Position numbers and translations under genes: made by a program
The notes under the pieces: model-generated
Databases searched by the model: none
Seen by the model: only the letters and a program-made list of their open reading frames with translations
What the model was told of the DNA's origin: nothing
DNA from: Diabrotica undecimpunctata
Lineage: Eukaryota > Arthropoda > Insecta > Coleoptera > Chrysomelidae
DNA: 64,000 nucleotides
NCBI RefSeq assembly: GCF_040954645.1
Contig: NC_092808.1
Span: forward strand, 118,150,049-118,214,048
Direction of reading: 5' to 3'
Shown: piece after piece, positions 56,704-64,000 of the stretch
How the letters are laid out: the number at the start of each line of letters is the position of its first letter
How positions within the stretch are numbered: the stretch's first letter is position 1

Positions 56704-58680
56704 GCCAGGGAAATAAACAAAAAAGTACCCTGTTTGTGACACTGTACCGGCCAGACAGGCCAGACAAACGACCGTTGTTTTGAGTAGTATGGACCTCTGT
56801 AACAAAAACCTATATGTTTACTGCAGTCGATTTTTTGAACTTAATTAATTATTAACAAATTAAGGTCAAAAAATTTTCGCATTTTTCGTCCATCAGCAAA
56901 AAGTGAAGCATTTGAAACAAATTTGAGAGTAAGAAACTTATAAGTCATATAAAAATCTTAAAAATAACGTTTTTATTGCTTATTTTTGTTTGCTAAAATT
57001 TGTTGTTTAGAAAGTTGCAAACTAAGTCAAAAATTTCGCTTAATAATAAATTATTTTACATACAATGTTGGGTCTTGTGGTACTTAAAATGCGATTAAAA
57101 TTTAAGTCGATCGGTCAAGTAGTTTAAAAGTTATTTAATTTGTTTGTCGCACAAATTTAATTTTTTAGCAACAAAATAAGTCAGAAAATTATGTAGTTAT
57201 ATTATTTATACGGGTAGCTTCTGAAGGAAGATTTATTCAATTAATATTATTTAAAAGAAAATGAGGAAAATAATTTTAAATATTGCAAAATAATTTTGCA
57301 AAAACAGGTCAATTTTTTGCTTATAAACAATTAGAATAACATTTTAACCATCGCCTACAAGAAAATTATTTTTTCATATTTAGAAAGCCTGTATTTTTTT
57401 ACAAATTTAAAAGAAACAAAATTGACCTAGGACACTTTGGAACGAAGTTAGTGCCTTTTTTTAATTGATAGCAGTTTTGTTTATAACAATTAAGAGATCT
57501 TATTAGGGTCATCTGAAAGAACATGCTTTAAAGTTTTAATGTTCAAAATTCGAAAAGATGGCATTTTAATAGAATCGTTCACAAAGCTTTAAAAATGTTG
57601 TCCTCAAAATCTGCCGACTTTGAAACTCGTAAAAGCGGTGGAGGGGGAAGGAGCTGTTAAGTGTATCTCTGTTTCTTGTTTATTTCTTGTTTTTTTTTAA
57701 ATTTTGTATGTTCTTTTTGCGTACATTACGAATATGTATTATTTAACTAAATAAATTGTTAAATAAACCATCTAATTTGTTTAAACAATTTTTTTCAGTT
57801 TTTATTTTTTTAGTAATATTTGAGGTAATTTTTATTGTAAAACATAAATATTTATGATTAATATATACTTCTTCAATAAACTTCGTAAATAATTTATTTA
57901 TAATAGATTTGATGACAAAAAAATGGCCCAGAAACGAGTACTAAAAAGTAGCAAAGTGTCCTAGGTCAACTTTTTTCTTTTAAATTTGTAAAAAAATACA
58001 GGCTTTCTACATATGAAAAATATTTTTCATGCAGGCAATGGTTAAAAAGTTATTCTGATTGTTTTTGCAAAATCGACATGTTTTTGAAAAATTATTTTGC
58101 AATATTTAAAATTATTTCTTCTCATTTTTTTTTTAAATAATAATAAGTGTATAAATCTTCTTCTTTCAGAAGTTACCCGTATAATTACTATAACTACACC
58201 ATTTTCTGACTTTGGGATAAATAATTTAAATAACTTTTAAACTATTTGACCAATCGACTTTTCGATTTGATTTTCTTCATATAATAAGCACCACAAGAGA
58301 CCCAACATTTTATGTAATATAAAGGTTAAAAGTTTATTTTTAAAAAATTATTATTTACAAAAAACCGAAATTTTTTATTCATTTTGCAACTTTATAAGCA
58401 ACAAATAACGATAAGAACATTTAAAAAAGTCATTTTGAAGGTTTTTATGTGACTTATAAGTTTCTTACTCTCAAATTTGTTTCAATGCTTCACTTTTTGG
58501 TGATAGAAAAAAAAAAGCGAAAAGTTACTGTTTTTTGACCTTAATTTGTTAATAACTAATTAAGTCTAAAAAATCGACTACAGGAAACATATAATTTCTG
58601 GTTATAGAGGTCCATAATACTCAAAACAACTGTCGTTTGCCTGGCCGGACCGTGCCACGAAAAAAGCTTATTTCCCTGGG
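56704..58680. mobile_element. Giant foldback element, arms about 750 bp
   Basis: CCAGGGAAATAA at 56705 is the inverse of TTATTTCCCTGGG ending at 58680. Inverted similarity continues inward without a break that I can see. Paired blocks include CCAGACAAACGACCGTTGTT (56760) with its inverse near 58625, the CAATGTTGGGTCTTGTGGTA segment (57063) with 58295, and CCTGTATTTTTTTACAAATT (57386) with 57990. They run to ACCTAGGACACTTTG (57425) and its inverse at about 57953. The 500-bp centre is AT-rich and non-coding. No transposase is encoded. Confidence 0.9.
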
Positions 58681-59635
58681 CTGTTAGGGTAGAAATAGCA
58701 ATGGTAGTGTGGTTGCTTTTTGTCACGAAAAAATAGGAATCGAATTTATTTTTAGTATAACGCCCTTAGTTCATAATGCTAGAAAGTACTATAATACAAA
58801 GTCTTTGAGTGCAATAAATTTTAGTAAAATTTACTGTTTTCCTGTTATTCTATGTTGAATTTTTAAAATTGTCCGAGGTTTGTATTAGGCCTACAGTTTA
58901 TATACAAAAAATGTTTAAAGTTATTTGTAAAAAATTGATGAGAACATTAGAAAATTTGAAAAAGTATCGATTTTCGAAAAACTTTATAGAACGTTTTTTG
59001 CTTAGAATATATTTTTCTATCTATTCTTGAGGTTGTTTTTAATACAAAGGATCCAACTTTACCGTTGGGGTGGATTCCACCTCCAAGGTAAGAGCACACT
59101 TCAGCTTAGGGTAGATTTTGCTCGCTAAGGTATTACCTACTTACTGTTAAAATTTCAAGAAAATCGTTGCATGCTGAAGGAATTCGGAGTTAAAAACCTT
59201 GGTACACTGCACTATTTTGAGACAATTTCATTTCATCTCTTTATTGCAGAATTATGAATATGGTTTAGAAACATTTTTGTAACTATTTATTTGAACTGAC
59301 TCATAATTCCTAATCATTCCTATTCAATTGGTGTGAGTCTAGTGGCTTTATTTAAATATATTATTTCGCTTTAGTTCAAATTATGTTATGTTATTATACT
59401 TTACAATATCGATCAATTAACTAGACACCATAGCGTGACTGCAAGCACTTGTTTTGAATTGTCGCCAATTGCTTTAGTGAAGTTGAGTTGAACGCCCAAC
59501 GGAAAGGCATCAATAGGATTTTTTGTAATTGGCTACATCAATCTCGTTTATTAAATTCGAAGCGGTGGTGTCAGGGTCATGCACAATTAGAATAAACAGT
59601 GACATATTCGCGAATGTAATGTGTTGCTATTTAAT
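58681..59635. other. Non-coding repeat-like region
   Basis: The segment GTTGGGGTGGATTCCACCTC at 59062-59081 looks like part of a dispersed non-coding repeat. No gene is seen. Confidence 0.35.
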
Positions 59636-59639
59636 TAAT

Positions 59640-59930
59640 AAAGGAATCAATCGTAAATGCTATTATACTTGCATTTAAATGTAATGTTAATAAATTCATT
59701 CGCTTGAGATAAATCTTTTTTTGAATTTTTACGTAAAGAATCTGACACATTGGGAAAGACATCACTCTGCTAGTTGTACACATATATTTAGTTTTCATAA
59801 AATTAATTTTCCCCATATTTCACACTATTCTATTATTATATTACTGTAAGTGTGTTAAATATTGTTTATTATAATATGTATCATCAGCAAAAAGCACGTA
59901 ATTAAAATCACACCTCCGAGTACATAACGT
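59640..59930 (-). pseudogene. LINE reverse transcriptase scrap around YADD
   Basis: The minus strand reads CDFNYVLFADDTYY (FADD variant of the catalytic box), then after a shift MGKINFMKTKYMCTTSRVMS. The order and spacing are those of the RT palm. Nothing else of the element remains. Confidence 0.55.
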
Positions 59931-60336
59931 GTGCATTTTTGGACACTTTTATATTGTGTAGTAATAAAGTAATATTGGGACTTTTGTTTAAACATGATAA
60001 TTTCAACCGTTTTCAAGAAAAAAAAAACAATGTAACGGATTCTCAAAAGCTAATTTAAAATAATAAACAATAAGCATTTAACGTAAGGATTCGTTTCAAA
60101 GATATAAAGGCTCCCCCAAACCAACGCGGAAAATTCGCATTATCTGCGGAATTCCGTACCGCATACGATTCGCATTGAATTGTTTCCACTGTGGTAAGTA
60201 TAAAAGTTCAGACAAGTACGATTTTCGTCGTTCGGGCATGCGTTTTGTGTGCGTATTTATTCGTCCGGAATCTTAGTTCGCACTCGACAGCGTTTTTATC
60301 AGTTTCGCAGTGGTTTCGCATGTGAAAAAATTGAAA

Positions 60337-62363
60337 ATGGAGAGAATTATTGAGTTGGTTCGAAAGTATCCTATTCTCTATTACCTTTCTCATGAAGATT
60401 ATAAAAATGTAAGGAAAAAGGACAAGATTTGGACTAGAATAGGAGAAGAAATAGGCGAAAATGGTGAGTAGTTTTACGATTTGTATTGGTTTATTTTTCT
60501 ACATCTAAGACTAAAGAAAAGCAGAGGCCTAAACAATACTATATTTACTGCAAGAAGAGTCCATTATTTTCATCGTGAACAATCTATTCATAGTCCTGAA
60601 TTAAAATACGTGGCAAATTTTTCTCGAACAGAAAATGCCAGTCTTGCAGCTCTCCTTGGGTCATTGTCCAAATTTTGAAATGCTCCAAGTTCAGGCTCTG
60701 GTGGATCTAAAAGTTCTATGAATCTATCATCACATTTTTTTGTCCTTAGAAAATTATGCAAAATACATGCAGTTTTCACAATGAGAATACTAGTATCAAT
60801 TTTTGTTTCCATTGGTCTGTAGAATATACGCCATTTTTATGCCAATATTCCGAAAGCGTTTTCTACTACTCTTCTCGCTTTACAGAGCCTCACATTATAA
60901 TTTTCCTTGAAAATATCTGTTCTGCTTTGACTGTATGGAAAGGGCCTCAACAAGTATGGTTTTAGTGCAAAGGCTTCGTCTTAAATTAAGACATGGGGGG
61001 AAAGTTCATTCTGGCCTGGGAGATTTTTCGGCTCAGGTACACCCATCTGATTTGTTTCAAATCTTCTTCCCATGTTGGAAGCTTCGAATATTCCACCGTC
61101 GCTGTTTTTACCAAAACCGCCAATATCAACTGAAATGAATCTATAATCTGGGCCAACAATAGCCATTAATACTGTAGAAAACTTATTCAAATAACACCAA
61201 TAATTAGATCCTTTTTGTCTGGACACTTGATAGTAACATGCTTGCCATCGATGCTACCAATACAATTTGGGAATCGCCAGGTATTTCTAAAACCTTCTTC
61301 AGATTTTTTCCATATTTCTGTAGTTGGTTCGGGCAAGTAAATATGTTGCAAATTTCTACATAAAGCTTCACAAACTTCTACAACTATGGCACTTACAGTC
61401 GAAAACCCAACTCTAAAACTATGACCTATTGTATAAAATGTATCTCCGGTAGCCAGATACCTAAAAAAGAGTATTTTGTTTCAGGGGATGAGATTAAAAA
61501 AAAATGGAGGAATCTGCGCGATACGTACGCTAAGTACATAAGAACTAATAAAACTAGAACTGGACAAGCGGCAAGCGATAAAAAAAAAATGGATATGGGC
61601 AGATCATATGGAATCGTTCAATCCGTTCCTAAATTTTGCTAAGACTGCATCCAATGTCACAGATGTTGATACACAAGAATCTGAAGCATTCCCAAATATA
61701 GAATCACCCGAAAATATATTAACGGATGAAAATTCCGCAGTACAGAAACCAACGTGTAGTAAAAATCTACTAACAACTCAGACAGATGATTCCCAGAATA
61801 AGATTCAACCCTCCTCATCGAAACCTACTCGAAATGAAGCTCCTAGGGTTACTCTTTCAAATGAAACTCCTTCTACAGGCAGAACAAACAGAAAACGCAA
61901 TTCTGAGCCATCCACATCTGTGAAAGATATGATCAGTTATTTTGAGAGCAAAAAGAGAGTAGTGCATGATGCTACCGATCAACTGTTTTTGGCTCATGCT
62001 TCTACGGTAAAATCTTTCTCTCCTAGAAGGCAAATTGAAACAAAAATGAAGATTGCGCAAGTTATCATGGAGCAGGAGTTGCTTCAATTGGAGGAAAGTT
62101 CTTTGAATAGCCATCAATCTAGAGCTGAAAGTACAGACACCTATCAAAACCCGTCTTCCATCGGAAGTATTTCGGTTGTATCCCTACCTTCACCAAATGA
62201 CACTGCATTACCTAAACAATCGAATACTTCTGGGTTCTATGAAGTGAATTGTGAAAATAATTATGTTACACTACACAACTTGGCGCAGAGTTGCAACCAA
62301 GCAGCTTCTCATAATCCATCAGTTTCCAACTATGTCAATTCCTTTGACCCTTACAATACATAA
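60337..62363 (+). CDS. MADF-domain accessory protein of Harbinger, two exons
   Basis: Exon 1 (60337-60463) encodes MERIIELVRKYPILYYLSHE, DYKNVRKKDKIWTRIGEEIG, the first part of a MADF DNA-binding domain. It ends in a split Gly codon before GTGAGT. Exon 2 begins at 61485 after TTTTGTTTCAG and completes the domain (DEIKKKWRNLRDTYAKYIRT). The A-run at about 61580-61590 contains a one-base slip that shifts the frame. The frame from 61608 to 62363 then gives the Ser/Thr/Asn-rich tail with a BESS-like helix (QIETKMKIAQVIMEQELLQL). In this superfamily the protein binds element DNA and assists the transposase. The intron of about 1.02 kb contains the last transposase exon on the other strand. The slip may be real or a sequencing error. 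Confidence 0.85.
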
Positions 62364-62818
62364 AGTATATTTTAGAGTTATTTTGATCCTTATTCTCTTT
62401 TACTGTAGTAAATTAATGATATAAATAATGCCTGCAGTTTTTTTTTCATTTTCTTACCTTAATGTTATGGCCAACCGTTCTTCGGGAGAAATAGCTTCTC
62501 TGTAATTCGTGTCTGATTTTCTAATATCATTTTCTACAAGGTGCAACAGTTCATCGAAACAATCTATTGTCATTCTAAAATAAATGTAGCATCTTTTATC
62601 GTCTTTTCGTAATTGAGGCATCAGCGTGTGATATTCCCCACATTTCAGTCTTTCTAGATTGATATCATGAACCCATTTTCTTCTTTTCCTAAGATTAAAT
62701 TCATAATATAGTCCATATTGTTGTTTTAGGATAACTATAGATAATAATTTTACCTTGAATTGTCGTCCTCCATTGCTAACATTACAAGAGCTTCTTCTTC
62801 ATCTGATGATGTATACAT
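60588..62818 (-). pseudogene. HARBI1-type transposase, three exons, two stops
   Basis: Exon 1 (62818-62754) encodes MYTSSDEEEALVMLAMEDDN. Exon 2 (62688-62458) encodes KRRKWVHDINLERLKCGEYH through DTNYREAISPEERLAITL. Exon 3 (61460-60588) starts RYLATGDTFYTIGHSFRVGF. The splice sites are good: AG/GTAAAA and CTTAG/G, then AG/GTAAGA and TTTTTTAG/G, with matching phases. Catalytic Asp lies in CIGSIDGKHVTIKC, the second Asp in DEAFALKPYLLRPFPYSQSR, and Glu in ARRVVENAFGILA. A one-base slip at about 61215 (in DKK/GSNYW), a stop before DEAF (about 60980) and a stop after GILA (about 60833) disable it. The length of about 389 residues is usual. The second intron contains the MADF exon 2 of the opposite strand. 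Confidence 0.9.
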
Positions 62819-63018
62819 TTTTGTGAAGAATTGAGATCACTGAGTAGTATTCTTTGTTTTTCGTTGTCACCAACTCTTCTCAATACTAGACACATACGAG
62901 TATGACGCGAATATATTTGCTTCAATATGAAGTTCTTTACGAATTCCGTCAGGAATTCGACTGCGAACTTTCCGTCACGAATCCGCTGCGAATAATTCGC
63001 GTTGGTTTGGGGGAGCCT

Positions 63019-64000
63019 TAAATCAGAATTATAAAGAATTTAACTTAGTTCAGGATATGACGGTAAAAATAGTAGAAAACCTCAGAATTTTTTTATGCGT
63101 AGGCTTGTATGCAAATTTGTGGTTAAACTCTATATACCATCCACTTTAAAATCTACCCTTTGCTAATATGTATATGCTAATTGTTTTTTAGGGTGAAAAC
63201 TACCCCTTATTGTCCAAATTTATATAAGCTGAAAGCAAAGCTTATAACAGATAGAAATAGCGCTAAAATATGCCCGACAAAGATTTTTTGATACTCTGAA
63301 ATATTATTTACTAATTTTTATAATGTGCCAACCCTTCAAAATTACCATTTATTATGACTTAAGTTAAAAAAATATTATTTTACTGATATTTTTTGTTAAT
63401 TTGATATTACAATGCAATATCTATCTAAACTCCTTTTACCGTATGACGGCCGATATGTAATTAAGATATGATCAGTCAGCCACAAACAGTGGGGCGTTAA
63501 TATTTAATTCCGATCGCTTGAAAAGTAAAAATATTTAATTTCCTGTATTTTATGTTCAGTAATAATATTGGATTTTACTGTATCACAGGCAAATAAAATG
63601 AATATAATATGTATATACAGGGCGTGTGGGAAGTGGGACGAAATATGTCGAATACTCGAAATTATTTGTCGACATCAAATGTTCATTAAGGTCTCTATAA
63701 GTCTCTATTTTGCGTAGAGTGAAAATTATACGAATGGTTTTGCATGCAGTTTAATTGGAAAATACTTGCCAAGTTGCTGGTATGTCCAAGTTTGAATAAA
63801 ATACTTCCAAGAGTTTACTTTCTGCAGACACTGTATTAAATATAACCTTGAAACAAATTGGAACTAAATCACTTCCGAGCTTTTAGCAAAACAAAATGTT
63901 TAAACACGTATAGTCCAGTAATTAATACCAAAGCTATTGAGAGTATGCAGTCCAGTAATTAGACCGAAGGTACTTTATCGTTTAACTAAAACACACCACA
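63019..64000. other. Unassigned region to window end
   Basis: No gene is supported. ATACAGGGCGTGTGGGAAGT at 63615-63634 resembles ACAGGG-type transposon ends. AGTCCAGTAATTA occurs twice, near 63912 and 63950. Confidence 0.3.

Larger units (their letters stand above)
60108..63018. mobile_element. Two-gene PIF/Harbinger transposon with TAA duplication
   Basis: The inverted ends begin AGGCTCCCCCAAACCAACGC at 60108 and end with the exact inverse of these 20 bases at 63018. Weaker similarity continues inward (GCGGATTCG-like words). TAA flanks both sides (60105-60107, 63019-63021). The 2911-bp element carries a transposase gene on the minus strand and a MADF-domain gene on +. Damage is light, so this is one of the younger elements here. 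Confidence 0.95.

Noticed and set aside
61857..62147. Minus-strand frame opposite MADF exon 2
   Set aside because: It lies in the transposase intron and is the shadow of the MADF coding exon.

Overview
The window is AT-rich eukaryotic DNA. It reads as an insect genome, possibly a beetle (the order is a guess from the mix of repeats). I see almost no host coding sequence and a very dense, layered set of transposable elements. There are no bacterial operons, rRNA or tRNA genes, or CRISPR arrays. The only confidently recognised host gene piece is an exon of exostosin-2 (EXT2/sotv type heparan-sulfate glycosyltransferase) at the extreme left, on the + strand, ending in a consensus splice donor. 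I found no later EXT2 exon. The rest is therefore either one very large, repeat-filled intron or the flank of a broken gene copy.

Layout. 1-3 kb: EXT2 exon, a small inverted-repeat MITE and unassigned sequence. 3-8 kb: minus-strand LINE, Tc1-like, Helitron and Jockey-type remnants. 8.2-10.8 kb: a nearly complete pogo-like transposon with an uninterrupted 628-codon transposase ending in a PHD finger, but with His in place of the first catalytic Asp. 11-18 kb: a mariner-type tail, a complete but dead Tc1 element with TA target duplications, a hAT remnant, and a Tc1/mariner-superfamily element with about 170 bp inverted repeats. 18.8-25 kb: a PIF/Harbinger element with TTA target duplications, opened by two LINE insertions. 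One of these LINEs is itself split by a 0.7 kb palindrome of Penelope-like type. 25-38 kb: Tc1, LINE, piggyBac and foldback remnants, including one LINE inserted head-on into another with a clear target duplication. 38-42 kb: AT microsatellites around an LTR-like block, and Penelope-like pieces including a GIY-YIG segment. 43-52 kb: an IS630-like transposase, two MITEs, a Tc1 remnant, a complete mariner-size element and a LINE. 53-59 kb: transposase and LINE scraps and a 2 kb foldback element with arms of about 750 bp. 60.1-63.0 kb: a second PIF/Harbinger element whose two genes, a HARBI1-type transposase and a MADF-domain protein, lie on opposite strands with each gene's exon inside the other's intron.

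The genes do not form a pathway; the useful reading is chronological. Target duplications, terminal repeats and reading-frame damage give an insertion order. Within the first Harbinger element it is Harbinger, then LINE, then the palindromic insert. The youngest-looking elements are the pogo element, the second Harbinger and the 50.4-51.7 kb mariner. Most of the others carry several stops or frameshifts. All family assignments come from motif recognition in the translated sequence; no database search was possible.
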